Assembly: GCF_014203365.1 (NCBI RefSeq)
Contig: NZ_JACHIS010000001.1
Location: forward strand, 2,046,001 to 2,110,000
Length of the DNA stretch: 64,000 nt
Direction of reading: 5' to 3'
Origin: Actinoalloteichus hymeniacidonis
GTDB taxonomy: Bacteria > Actinomycetota > Actinomycetes > Mycobacteriales > Pseudonocardiaceae
The position numbers and the translations under genes were made by a program. Under the pieces are notes generated by a model. That model searched no databases, was not told where the DNA came from, and worked only from the letters and a program-made list of their open reading frames with translations. Numbering within the stretch: position 1 is the first letter of the stretch; every line of letters starts with the position of its first letter. Positions 18,911 through 27,451 of this stretch are shown in pieces.

Positions 18911-19309
18911 TCAGGCCGCCGAGGTGCGGCGGCGCATTCGGCGAAGTTGGGCCTGCAGATACGGCCGGGCTCGTCGTTGACCGCCACGTTCGAGCACGGC
19001 GTCCGCGAATGCGGTCAGCGCGCGGAGCACACGGTCCGCGTCGGGACGCCAGCCACGTCGTTCGCAATCGGCGAGCCAGTCCACCGGGCTGATGTGGCCC
19101 CTGGTCCGGTTGCAGCGCCTGCACGCCGCCACCTCGTTCTCCAACCAGGACGGGCCCCCTTTGACTCTGGGCACCAGATGGTCGGTGGTCGGAATGCGCA
19201 CGGAGGAGAATTCGCGGCCGCACCAGATACAGGTGTGTCCGTCTCTGTCGAGAAGCCAACGCAGTCGGGTGGCTCGATTCGGTTGCTGCGCTCGCCCATT
19301 CGTCGTCAT
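18911..19309 (-). CDS. HNH endonuclease
   Basis: This 132-residue HNH nuclease has zinc-binding CIWC and CRRC pairs. Between them the core TTDHLVPRVKGGPSWLEN and the following NRTRGH supply the His-Asn-His metal site. I chose the ATG at 19309 (MTTNGRAQQPNRATRLRWLL), which has AAGGA upstream; the frame is open to 19420. Many actinomycetes carry such free-standing HNH proteins as remnants or parts of phage or restriction functions. No phage genes sit next to it here. Confidence 0.85.
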   Translation of the reverse strand: MTTNGRAQQPNRATRLRWLLDRDGHTCIWCGREFSSVRIPTTDHLVPRVKGGPSWLENEVAACRRCNRTRGHISPVDWLADCERRGWRPDADRVLRALTAFADAVLERGGQRRARPYLQAQLRRMRRRTSAA

Positions 19310-19524
19310 CGCCCGGTCGTCCTTCCTCGGTGTCGGCGTCTGTTGGTGGGTTCTACTCGCGGGTGTGTCCGGCGGGAGGCCTGTGGGGGAGACTCCGCCT
19401 GCATGATCAATATTTTTCACCCGATAGTGTCAGTGTCCATCGAATTCATTGCTCTACGAGTACAGGCCGACCGATCTACTGCGCGGCAGGTCGACGACTA
19501 CGGAACCGGTTGATCGACCGGAGT

Positions 19525-20532
19525 TCAGCGTTCATCGGTCGGGGTCGCACCAGGTGACAGCCGGGACTCGCCGACCGGTCGGTCACCCCGCAGTATCCGG
19601 CTCTCACCGACCGCGAGGTCCCAGAGCCGTGACCGATCCCAGCCGGTGGCGTTCCAGGCTTGCCGCACTCGTTCGATCGGTTCGCACACCGGCTCGCTGC
19701 TCAGCGCGAACGTGCCCCAATGCATGGTCGCCAGCCGCCGTGCGCCGAGGTCGCCGAACGCCCGGACGGCCTCCTCGGGATTCAGGTGGGCATGCTGGGA
19801 GAGCCACTGTGGTGAATAGGCGCCGATGGGGAGCATGGCCACATCGATATCGGGGTGCCTGCTGCCGATCTCGGCGAACCAATGCCCGTATCCGGTATCG
19901 CCTGCGTGGTACAGGCGATGGCCCGAAGGTCCCTCGATCACCCAGCCGCCCCACAGGCTTCGGCAGGTGTCGAACAGGGTGCGCCGACTCCAATGGTGCG
20001 ACGGAACGAACTCGAATCGGAGGCCGGCGACGTCGGTCGACTCCCACCAATCCAACTCGTCGACCGCTTGGAAGCCTCGGCGAGCGAACCAGCCGCCGAG
20101 CCCGGCCGGAACCAGCATCGGAGTCGTCTTCGCAAGTCGTCGCAGGGTGGGCGCGTCCAGATGGTCGTAATGGTTGTGACTGATCAACACCGCATCCACG
20201 CGCGGCACCTCCCGCCAGTCGATCCCCGGCGGAGTCAACCTGCGGGCTATTCCGGGAATCCTGGTCGACCACACCGGGTCCACGAGCACACACGCCCCAC
20301 CCATGCGCACGACGTAGCCTGCATGGCCGACCCAGGTGATGCCGGTGGCGTTCGACTCGATCTCGGGCAGCCCCGCTCGGACCACGGGCACCCCCTCGGC
20401 GGAGGTGGCGGCGGTACGCAGTTCCCCGGAGAAGAAGAGCCGCAACATGTCGCGCAGATCCGGTGGCCGCGCGGTCACCCGATCGGCGAACGAACGCTGG
20501 CGTGGCCGCCGCGCCGAGGTGGTCTTGATCAT
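19525..20532 (-). CDS. Metallo-beta-lactamase-fold hydrolase (UlaG/NAPE-PLD-like)
   Basis: This 335-residue protein has the metallo-beta-lactamase metal motif SHNHYDHLD (HxHxDH), then FVPSHHWSRRT and LYHAGDTGYG, and a late MHWGTFALS His ligand. Length and the long N-terminal part resemble bacterial NAPE-phospholipase D-like or UlaG-like hydrolases. It probably cleaves a phosphodiester or lactone; the substrate is not known. The ATG (MIKTTSARRP) has GAGG 9 nt upstream. It is transcribed divergently from the LysR gene at 20763. Confidence 0.87.
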   Translation of the reverse strand: MIKTTSARRPRQRSFADRVTARPPDLRDMLRLFFSGELRTAATSAEGVPVVRAGLPEIESNATGITWVGHAGYVVRMGGACVLVDPVWSTRIPGIARRLTPPGIDWREVPRVDAVLISHNHYDHLDAPTLRRLAKTTPMLVPAGLGGWFARRGFQAVDELDWWESTDVAGLRFEFVPSHHWSRRTLFDTCRSLWGGWVIEGPSGHRLYHAGDTGYGHWFAEIGSRHPDIDVAMLPIGAYSPQWLSQHAHLNPEEAVRAFGDLGARRLATMHWGTFALSSEPVCEPIERVRQAWNATGWDRSRLWDLAVGESRILRGDRPVGESRLSPGATPTDER

Positions 20533-20762
20533 GTCATCAGCCTCACACGGCCAGGGGGACGCGCCTATCGGGGTTGCCCCGGTGTTGACCCCCATCGTCG
20601 ACCCTGACCCGGCCGGGTGCAGCCTCGAGACAGCGGGCCCCAGGCCGGGACGTCACTCCGATTGTTCGTCACCCGAACGGTGCGGTGTGGCCGATCCTCC
20701 CTGTCGGTAGACCGGTCACACCGTGGTCCGATGTACCGGGCCGCGTCCGTAGCATCGGGGGG

Positions 20763-21692
20763 GTGCTCAACCCCATTCACCTGCGAACCCTCCAGGAATG
20801 CGTGCGTACCGGGTCATTCGCCGAGGCCGCGCGGGCGCTGGGCTACACCGCCTCCGCGGTCTCCCAGCAGATGATGCTGCTCGAACGGTCGGTCGGTGCA
20901 CCGTTGTTCGAGCGTTCGGCCCGCTCGGTACGCAGCACTGCGGTCGGTGAGTTGTTGGCGGTTCGCAGCCGCGATGCCCTCGGCGCACTGCATCAACTCG
21001 AACGCGAGGTCCGGGCCATGGTCGTCGGGGACCAGGGCAGACTTCGGATCGGGAGTTTCGCCACGGCCAACGCGCGAGTACTGCCCGCGGCACTCGCCGC
21101 CGTCGTCGCCGACCGACCGGGCGCCGAGGTACACCTCGACGAGGGAGAACCTGACGAGGTGCTCGCCGGGGTACTCGATGCGACTCTCGATGCCGCAGTC
21201 GTCTTCGAATACGACCTCGACCCGCGATCCTGGCCTGCGGAGCTGTCCCGCGTCGAGCTGCTCACCGAGGTTCTGGGGCTGGCGGTGTCGGCCGATCACC
21301 GGCTGGGGGATCGAGGGGAGGTCGGCATCGGTGAACTCGCCGACGACCCGTGGATCTGCACCAGGGAGGACACCGCAGGAGCACGCTCACTCACCCGCCT
21401 CGCCGCATCGGCCAATTTCGCACCCCGGATCGTCTGTCGCAGCAACGACTATGGAGTCATCCGCGACCTGGTCTCCCGTGGCCTCGGTGTCGCGCTCCTG
21501 CCGGGGCTTGCCATCGAGGACGGATCCCTGCGAGTACTGCGTCTGATCGGCTGGCAGCCCTGCCGTCGGGTGCTGGCGCTATTCCGTCCCGGCAACACCA
21601 ACCCCCTGCTGCCCCTGGTGCTGGAGCACCTCACCCGGGTCAGCTCCGCATTGCCCAGCACCGTGTTGCACGAGACGAACCCGCGGCTCTGA
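20763..21692 (+). CDS. LysR-family transcriptional regulator
   Basis: This 309-residue LysR regulator has an N-terminal winged helix (HLRTLQECVRTGSFAEAARAL, TASAVSQQMMLLERSVGAPLFER) and a C-terminal effector domain (GRLRIGSFATANARVLPAAL, SRGLGVALLPGLAIEDG). The GTG at 20763 begins VLNPIHLRTL; the upstream frame to 20685 is not needed. It is divergent from the metallo-hydrolase gene, with 230 nt between them. LysR proteins often control the divergent neighbour, so that hydrolase is the first candidate target; the E1 dehydrogenase gene downstream is the second. Confidence 0.93.
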   Translation: MLNPIHLRTLQECVRTGSFAEAARALGYTASAVSQQMMLLERSVGAPLFERSARSVRSTAVGELLAVRSRDALGALHQLEREVRAMVVGDQGRLRIGSFATANARVLPAALAAVVADRPGAEVHLDEGEPDEVLAGVLDATLDAAVVFEYDLDPRSWPAELSRVELLTEVLGLAVSADHRLGDRGEVGIGELADDPWICTREDTAGARSLTRLAASANFAPRIVCRSNDYGVIRDLVSRGLGVALLPGLAIEDGSLRVLRLIGWQPCRRVLALFRPGNTNPLLPLVLEHLTRVSSALPSTVLHETNPRL

Positions 21693-21908
21693 GGCAGCCT
21701 GTGGCCATGGCCTGCCCAGTCCGGAACGCCCGGTCATCCCGGTCCCGAGCTGGTTCGCGGTGAAGGGCTGCTACCCCTGAGGCCCATTGATTGATCCGCT
21801 GAGACCTCTTGGACGCTGGGACGGATCCGGCCATGCTGGGTGGGCAGGCGCCCCAGCCGGAGCCCGCCGACGGTGTCGTGACCAGGTTGACCTGTGCGAG
21901 AGGTGCGC

Positions 21909-24125
21909 GTGACGAAGAACCCGGTGGACGAGTACTTCCTGACCGAGATCGCAGGGCTCTCGCCCGTGGCGGCCGTCGACCCGGCGGATCCGATCCCCGG
22001 GCATCCCGAACTGACCGGGACCCGCTTGCTCGGCATGTTCGACTCGCAGGTGGGCAGCCGCCACCTGGATCTCGCTGCCCGCGCGCTCGGCGCCGCAGGC
22101 AAGGGCTTCTACAGCATCGGTTCGTCCGGGCACGAGGGCAATGCGTCGGTCGCCGCCGCACTGCGGCCCACCGATCCCGCCCTGCTCCACTACCGTTCCG
22201 GCGCCTTCTTCCTGGAGCGGGCAGGCCAGGTACCGGGGCAACGACCATTGCGTGACGTGCTTCTCGGTGTGGTCGCCGCCTCGGCGGAGCCGATCTCCGG
22301 GGGACGGCACAAGGTGTTCGGCCACCGCGACCTCGACATCATTCCGCAGACCTCCACGATCGCCTCACATCTACCGAGAGCGGTTGGTCTGGCCTTCGCC
22401 TTGGAACGGGCCAAGGCGCTCGGCATCGACAGCGAGCGTCCCGCAGATGCGGTGGTGGTCTGCAGCTTCGGCGATGCCTCCGCCAACCATTCGACCGCGA
22501 CCGGTGCGATCAATGCCGCGCTGCACTGCGCCTACCAGGGCGTCGGGCTGCCCTTGTTGTTCGTCTGCGAGGACAACGGGATCGGGATCAGCGTTCGCAC
22601 CCCCACTGATTGGATAGCCAGGAGCCATCGGGACCTGCCGGGGATGACCTATCTGGAGGCGGACGGGTCCGATCTGCCCGCTGCCTTCGCCGTGGCGAAA
22701 CAGGCGGTGGCCGAGGTTCGTCGCGAGCGACGACCCGTCTTCCTGCGACTGTCCACGGTCCGGTTGATGGGACACGCGGGCTCTGATCTGGAGTCGGGCT
22801 ACCGCAGTCGGTCGGAGATCAACGCCGACTACACGCGAGACCCGGTGACGGCGACGGCACGTCTGCTGGTCGGCCTGGGCATCGCCACCCCGCAACAGCT
22901 GCTCGACCGCTACGCCGCCCTGCGTGCCGAGGTATCCGACCTGGCCACCGAGGTGGTCGGTCTGCCGAAACTGGCGTCGGCGGCCGAGGTGATGCGGCCG
23001 CTGGCTCCGATCAGTCCGATCGAGACCGCCGCACGAGCAGCGGTCGCCGCCCCGGCCGGTCGCCGCGCGACGGCGTTCCCCGACGGCCTGCCCGAATCCG
23101 AGGGCCCGTTGACCTTGGCGCAGTCGATCAACCGTGCGTTGGCCGACCTGCTCCTGGTGGATCCGGGCGCACTGATCTTCGGCGAGGACGTAGCACGCAA
23201 GGGCGGCGTCTACGGGGTGACGAAGGGCCTGCAACAGCGATTCGGCAGGCGGCGTGTCTTCGACACGCTGCTGGATGAACAGAGCGTCCTCGGCACCGCT
23301 CTGGGCGCGGGCCTGGCCGGGCTGCTGCCGATCCCCGAGATCCAATATCTGGCCTACCTGCACAACGCGGCGGACCAATTGCGGGGGGAGGCCGCGAGTC
23401 TCCGGTTCTTCTCCGCAGGTCAGTACCGGAATCCGATGGTGGTGCGAGTGGCAGGCCTCGGCTACCAGAAGGGCTTCGGTGGGCACTTCCACAACGACAA
23501 CGGCCTGGCGGCGCTGCGAGACATCCCGGGTCTGATCGTGGCCTCGCCCTCGCGCCCGGACGACGCTGCGGCGATGTTGCGAACCTGTGCCGCCTCAGCG
23601 CGCACCGATGGGTCCGTCTGCGTCTTCCTGGAACCCATCGCGCTCTATCACCAGCGAGATCTCCACGAGGCGGGCGATGGCGACTGGGCGGCGAGCTATC
23701 CGGCGCCCGGTGATCCGACCATGGGGCAAACGCCATTGGGCCGTGCCCGACGATACGGCGATGGGCCGGATCTGACCTTGGTCAGCTTCGGAAACGGGGT
23801 GCGGATGAGCCTTCGCGTCGCCCGCAGGCTCGCGGAACAGGGAGTGGGTGCCCGGGTGCTCGACCTGCGGTGGCTCGCTCCGTTGCCGGTGGACGACCTA
23901 CTGGCCGAGGCGGCCGCTACCGGACGGGTGCTGATCGTCGACGAGACCCGGCGCAGTGGTGGCGTGTCGGAGAGCGTGGTCACGGCGCTGGTCGACCGTG
24001 GATTCGATGGGCGGATAAGTCGTGTGACCAGCGAGGACAGTTTCATTCCGCTGGGCGCGGCTGCGGAACTCGTGCTACTCGACGAGGCCACCATCGAGGC
24101 CGCTGCGGTACGGCTCCTGATGTGA
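21909..24125 (+). CDS. 2-Oxoacid dehydrogenase E1, alpha and beta fused
   Basis: This 738-residue thiamine-diphosphate enzyme decarboxylates a 2-oxoacid, probably of the branched-chain or acetoin type. Residues 1 to about 370 are the E1 alpha domain with the ThDP motif GDASANHSTATGAIN...CEDN (Ala replaces the usual second Gly of GDG). From about 400 the E1 beta domain follows (LIFGEDVARKGGVYGVT...DTLLDEQSVLG, PSRPDDAAAML). The GTG at 21909 has GAGAGG 5 nt upstream; a GTG at 21894 is the alternative. No E2 or E3 gene is adjacent, so partner subunits must be encoded elsewhere. Confidence 0.9.
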   Translation: MTKNPVDEYFLTEIAGLSPVAAVDPADPIPGHPELTGTRLLGMFDSQVGSRHLDLAARALGAAGKGFYSIGSSGHEGNASVAAALRPTDPALLHYRSGAFFLERAGQVPGQRPLRDVLLGVVAASAEPISGGRHKVFGHRDLDIIPQTSTIASHLPRAVGLAFALERAKALGIDSERPADAVVVCSFGDASANHSTATGAINAALHCAYQGVGLPLLFVCEDNGIGISVRTPTDWIARSHRDLPGMTYLEADGSDLPAAFAVAKQAVAEVRRERRPVFLRLSTVRLMGHAGSDLESGYRSRSEINADYTRDPVTATARLLVGLGIATPQQLLDRYAALRAEVSDLATEVVGLPKLASAAEVMRPLAPISPIETAARAAVAAPAGRRATAFPDGLPESEGPLTLAQSINRALADLLLVDPGALIFGEDVARKGGVYGVTKGLQQRFGRRRVFDTLLDEQSVLGTALGAGLAGLLPIPEIQYLAYLHNAADQLRGEAASLRFFSAGQYRNPMVVRVAGLGYQKGFGGHFHNDNGLAALRDIPGLIVASPSRPDDAAAMLRTCAASARTDGSVCVFLEPIALYHQRDLHEAGDGDWAASYPAPGDPTMGQTPLGRARRYGDGPDLTLVSFGNGVRMSLRVARRLAEQGVGARVLDLRWLAPLPVDDLLAEAAATGRVLIVDETRRSGGVSESVVTALVDRGFDGRISRVTSEDSFIPLGAAAELVLLDEATIEAAAVRLLM

Positions 24126-24316
24126 CCCGATGGAATCGGCCTCGAGGTGGATCAGGAGTGCCGATCTGTTGGTCGATGATGCGGCAGCCCGCCCGGAACT
24201 CGGCTTGTTCCAGGCGGGCGTAGGACTGGGCATGTCTCAGGCGGGTCCGGTGCCATGCCGGTCGCCCTTCCGGGCGGCTCGGGATAGTTCGGCTCATGAC
24301 CTTTCTCGGTGGCTCA

Positions 24317-24361
24317 CCTCGATTATCGAGGAAGAATGGTTCTCGTTTAAACGTTTCTTCC
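24317..24361. promoter_or_regulatory. Clustered palindromes
   Basis: Three symmetric elements lie within 45 nt. The first is CCTCGATTATCGAGG at 24317-24331, 7-bp arms around one T. The second is CGTTTAAACG at 24344-24353, a perfect 10-mer. The third is the inverted pair GGAAGAA (24330-24336) and TTCTTCC (24355-24361). They could be operators or a structured RNA. No gene start lies close on either strand. Confidence 0.45.
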
Positions 24362-24504
24362 CAACGATGTTCGGCGGGTATGGTCACGCGAATCTCTCCA
24401 CTGCTGCTCGGATTCGCGCCTTGCCGTGCGCGGGCGTCGAACTCGACGGAGGTTACTCGAGGCCGACGCCATTGTTGATCCACTCGATCGATACCTTGCG
24501 GGAG

Positions 24505-24520
24505 TCGAACATTTGTTCGA
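24505..24520. promoter_or_regulatory. Candidate LexA (SOS) box
   Basis: TCGAACATTTGTTCGA is a perfect 16-mer match to the actinobacterial LexA operator core TCGAAC-N4-GTTCGA. It lies between converging genes, with no obvious SOS gene beside it. On the minus strand it overlaps the start of a short in-frame ORF downstream of the antiporter gene. On the plus strand ATGs follow at 24523 and 24532. Confidence 0.6.
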
Positions 24521-24656
24521 TCATGGATTTATGTCCGAGATCGATATCTCCAGGAATCCCGTTAGTGTCCTTCGGCGGATTTTGTCTGGCTTCGCCCGCC
24601 GATATCTCGGTGGTGGGGGCAAAGCGGCGAAGGCGGCCAGGTCCAGCTCGTCGCTC

Positions 24657-25895
24657 TCACGGGTTCGTCGAGCGAGCAGCGCCGCCCTCGGGGCGCTGCT
24701 CGGTGGGACCAGCCGTCGGCTGCGGAGCAGGCGAGGTTCGACGGAGCCACCATTGAGCGGCCGGCTCGACGAAGCGGGCGGCCAGCGGGCCGATGACGGC
24801 CATCGACAACACGTAGGTGGTGGCCAACGGGGCGAGCTGTGGCACGACGGCACCGCTCGCCACCGCAAGACCGGCGATGACGATCGAGAACTCGCCCCGG
24901 GCGACGAGCGCGGCACCGGTACGGACTCGCCCCGCTCGCCCGATACCCGCCCGTCCGGCCGCGTACCAACCGGTCAGCATCTTGGTGACCGTGGTGACGG
25001 CCGCCAGGGCCAACGCGGCCCACAACACGGCGGGGATCTCACTCGGATCGGTGTTGAGCCCGAAGACGACGAAGAAGACCGAGGCGAAGAGGTCCCGCAG
25101 AGGCGCCAGGACGCGGGTGGCGTTCTCGGCGGTCGAACCGGATATTGCGATTCCCAGCAGGAAGGCCCCGACGGCCGCGGACACCTCCAGTTCGGCCGCG
25201 ATACCCGCGACCAGCAGTGCGGCGCCCAGCAATCGCAGCAGGAAGGCCTCGGGATGGCGCGAGTCGATGAGCGCCGAGACGATGCTCCCGTAACGCAGTG
25301 CCACCACCAAGACCACGGTCACCGCGAACAAGGCCACACCGACGGCCGTGATGCCGCCGATCAGGCTCAATCCGGCGAGCAATGCGGTGAGTACCGGCAG
25401 GTACACCGCCATGGTCAGGTCCTCGAACACGAGGATCGACAGCACCACGGGGGTTTCGCGGTTGCCCAGTCTGCCGGGGTCGCCCAAAACCTTGGCGATG
25501 ATCCCGGAGGACGAGATATAGGTGACTCCGGCCATCGTCAGCATGCCTATCGGGCCCCAACCCAGCAGCAACGCCACGATCGCGCCGGGGGTGGCATTGA
25601 GCAGCAGATCGACCAAGCCGCCAGCCCAGGATCGACGCAACCCCGTCACCAATTCCTGCGCCGAGTACTCCAAACCCAGCAGCAACAACAACAGGATCAC
25701 ACCGATCTCGGCGGCGATCCCGGTGAACGACTCGATTCCCTGCAATGGCAACAGACCGCCATGGCCGAACATCAAGCCGCCGATCAAATACAGCGGAATA
25801 GGCGATATTCCCAATCGCCACGAAGCCTGTCCGAGCAAACTGAGGCCGAACAGGACCGCACCCAGTTCGATGAGCGCGATAGTCGTGTCATGCAT
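24657..25895 (-). CDS. CPA2-type cation/proton antiporter (KhtU/KefB-like)
   Basis: This 412-residue membrane protein has about 12 hydrophobic segments in the Na+/H+ exchanger (CPA2) fold. Motifs include GLEYSAQELVTGLRRS and VLSILVFEDLTMAVY, followed by VGAFLLGIAISGS and VARGEFSIVIAGLAVASGA. It has no RCK/TrkA-N domain of its own. The gene directly upstream on the same strand encodes a soluble TrkA-C protein, 20 nt away. This is the B. subtilis KhtT-KhtU arrangement, where KhtT gates K+/H+ efflux through KhtU. A K+ efflux role is therefore likely. Confidence 0.88.
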   Translation of the reverse strand: MHDTTIALIELGAVLFGLSLLGQASWRLGISPIPLYLIGGLMFGHGGLLPLQGIESFTGIAAEIGVILLLLLLGLEYSAQELVTGLRRSWAGGLVDLLLNATPGAIVALLLGWGPIGMLTMAGVTYISSSGIIAKVLGDPGRLGNRETPVVLSILVFEDLTMAVYLPVLTALLAGLSLIGGITAVGVALFAVTVVLVVALRYGSIVSALIDSRHPEAFLLRLLGAALLVAGIAAELEVSAAVGAFLLGIAISGSTAENATRVLAPLRDLFASVFFVVFGLNTDPSEIPAVLWAALALAAVTTVTKMLTGWYAAGRAGIGRAGRVRTGAALVARGEFSIVIAGLAVASGAVVPQLAPLATTYVLSMAVIGPLAARFVEPAAQWWLRRTSPAPQPTAGPTEQRPEGGAARSTNP

Positions 25896-25915
25896 CGCTC
25901 ATCGCCCCGAGAATG

Positions 25916-26398
25916 TCAGCCACGCTCGAGAATCTCTGCGGCGAGTGCCAATCCGGCATCGGTGCCCACGATGATTATGAGATCGTGTGCCTGGAAGACG
26001 AAATCGGGCCGAGGCGAGGGAATCACCTCGCCGGCTCGTGCGACGGCCACCACGGAAGCACCGGTGCGAGTGCGCAGTGCCGTGTCGGCGAGGCTTCGCG
26101 TTGCGAAGGGCGAGCCGGGTGCGATCGGCAGCTGGCTCGTGGTCACGCCATCGACCTGGCTGTGTTCTTCGCGGAGCTGCAGCACGAGCTCCGGCGTGCC
26201 CAGCAGAGCGGCCAACGCACCGGTCTCCTCGGCGGTGAGCGGCACGCTGACTCGGCAGGTGTCCTCATCGTCGGGATCGGAGATGATCAGCTCCAGACGT
26301 CCATCACGATGGGTGATCACACCGAGTCTTCGGCCTGAGCCGGTACGGAAGTCCTGCCGGGTTCCGATCCCCGGCAGCGCAGTGACATCGACGTGCAC
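25916..26398 (-). CDS. TrkA-C domain regulator (KhtT-like)
   Basis: This 160-residue soluble protein has an N-terminal part resembling KhtT. Its C-terminal RCK_C/TrkA_C domain (about 75-160) includes SLADTALRTRTGASVVAVARAGEVIPSPRPDF and FQAHDLIIIVGTDAGLA. In B. subtilis KhtT binds cyclic di-AMP and controls the KhtU antiporter; the same job is inferred from the adjacent antiporter gene. The start is GTG without a clear ribosome binding site. A near-palindrome 67 nt upstream is a possible operator. Confidence 0.85.
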   Translation of the reverse strand: MHVDVTALPGIGTRQDFRTGSGRRLGVITHRDGRLELIISDPDDEDTCRVSVPLTAEETGALAALLGTPELVLQLREEHSQVDGVTTSQLPIAPGSPFATRSLADTALRTRTGASVVAVARAGEVIPSPRPDFVFQAHDLIIIVGTDAGLALAAEILERG

Positions 26399-26464
26399 GC
26401 CATTGAGCGTAGACCTCGTTCGGCGGTCGAACGGCGGCCGCCATCAGACTGGACTTATATGGGT

Positions 26465-26480
26465 AGGTATACGTTTACCT
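26465..26480. promoter_or_regulatory. Near-palindrome upstream of the KhtT-like gene
   Basis: AGGTATACGTTTACCT is a 16-mer inverted repeat with one mismatched pair. It sits 67 nt before the GTG of the KhtT-like gene and is followed by a T-rich stretch. It is a candidate operator; I know no regulator that matches it. Confidence 0.35.
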
Positions 26481-26671
26481 GGGGTTTTTGGCTGATGATG
26501 TGCACGTTCGTCCGGTCTTCCGGTCTGGCTGCTGTCTGGTTCAGCGCTGGCGTGGGTTGAGCGCGGCGCACTACACGAGGAACCGTGGAATGCGGACGAA
26601 CCTGGCGAGCTTCGTCACGGTGAGTGACTGATCGTCGTGAGGTCGGAGGCCGGCGGGCGGTCCGCAGGCTG

Positions 26672-27451
26672 TCAGCGGCGCCGGGCCGGTGTCACGACCC
26701 GACTTCCATCGGAGGCGATCAGGACGGACACGGTCGCGTCGTAGTGCGTGGTGATGAGTGGTTCGGTCAGGACTTCGTCCGGTGTCCCGACCGAGACGGC
26801 TCGACCACGGTCGAGCAGCAGCAGCCGGGTGGCGTACTGGCCCGCCAAGGTCAGATCGTGCAGGGTACTGACCACGGTGACGCCGTCCTCGACCCGCAGG
26901 CGATCGACCAGTTCGAGCAATGCCTGGGCATGTCCGAGGTCCAGCCCGGTGGTGGGTTCGTCCAAGAGAAGGAGGCGAGGTTGCTGCGCCAGCACCCGGG
27001 CGAGGACGGCGCGTTGGCGCTCTCCACCGGAGAGCGTGCCCAGTTCTCGATCTGCGAGCGCGACCAGGTCCAACCGTCGTAGGACGTCGGCGACCACGAT
27101 CAGATCGCGACGGCCCTCGCGGCCGAGCGGTGGGAGATAAGGAGTACGTCCGAGCAGGATGTAGTCGGTCACCGAGATCCCGGGTGGGATCTGTGGGATC
27201 TGTGGCGAGTAGCCGATCGACCTGGCGCGGTCGCGGTGGCTCATGGATTCCAGCGGTAGCTCACCGAGCCGCACCGTGCCTTGGTGGGGTATCAGCCCGG
27301 CGATCGCCTTCAACAGGGTCGATTTGCCTGCGCCATTCGGGCCGATGATGCCCAGCCAATCGCCGGTTCCGACGTCGACGGCGACATCGTGCACCACCGG
27401 GGTGGCGCCCTGGTAGGTCACGGTGACACCGCTGATTCCGAGCGCGGTCAT
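26672..27451 (-). CDS. btuD: ABC transporter ATPase, B12/Fe-chelate type
   Basis: This 259-residue ATPase of the BtuD/FecE group powers an importer. It has Walker A GPNGAGKSTLL, the signature LSGGERQRAVLARVLAQQP, and Walker B LLLLDEPTTGLDLGHAQ. The ATG overlaps the stop of the permease gene upstream (ATGA). Together with the permease (27448-28542) and binding protein (29079-30080) it forms a complete type II importer. The cobalamin riboswitch before the binding protein assigns it to vitamin B12 or another corrinoid. Confidence 0.92.
   Translation of the reverse strand: MTALGISGVTVTYQGATPVVHDVAVDVGTGDWLGIIGPNGAGKSTLLKAIAGLIPHQGTVRLGELPLESMSHRDRARSIGYSPQIPQIPPGISVTDYILLGRTPYLPPLGREGRRDLIVVADVLRRLDLVALADRELGTLSGGERQRAVLARVLAQQPRLLLLDEPTTGLDLGHAQALLELVDRLRVEDGVTVVSTLHDLTLAGQYATRLLLLDRGRAVSVGTPDEVLTEPLITTHYDATVSVLIASDGSRVVTPARRR

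Larger units (their letters stand above)
24126..24656. other. Palindrome-rich gap between converging genes
   Basis: This 531-nt stretch lies between two genes that converge, so no promoter is expected, yet it carries several clean palindromes and is clearly more AT-rich than its surroundings at 24300-24560. It has no gene I can defend. A plus-strand frame from 24130 and a minus-strand frame from 24483 are open but have no family resemblance. The individual palindromes are listed separately. Confidence 0.6.

Noticed and set aside
24043-24483. 146-residue minus-strand frame overlapping the end of the E1 gene
   Set aside because: It overlaps coding sequence of E1 by 80 nt, starts at GTG with no ribosome binding site, and has Arg/Pro-rich shadow composition.
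24130-24756. 208-residue plus-strand frame after the E1 gene
   Set aside because: It runs into the antiporter gene on the other strand, has mixed low-complexity content and no recognisable domain. The gap is better described by its palindromes.
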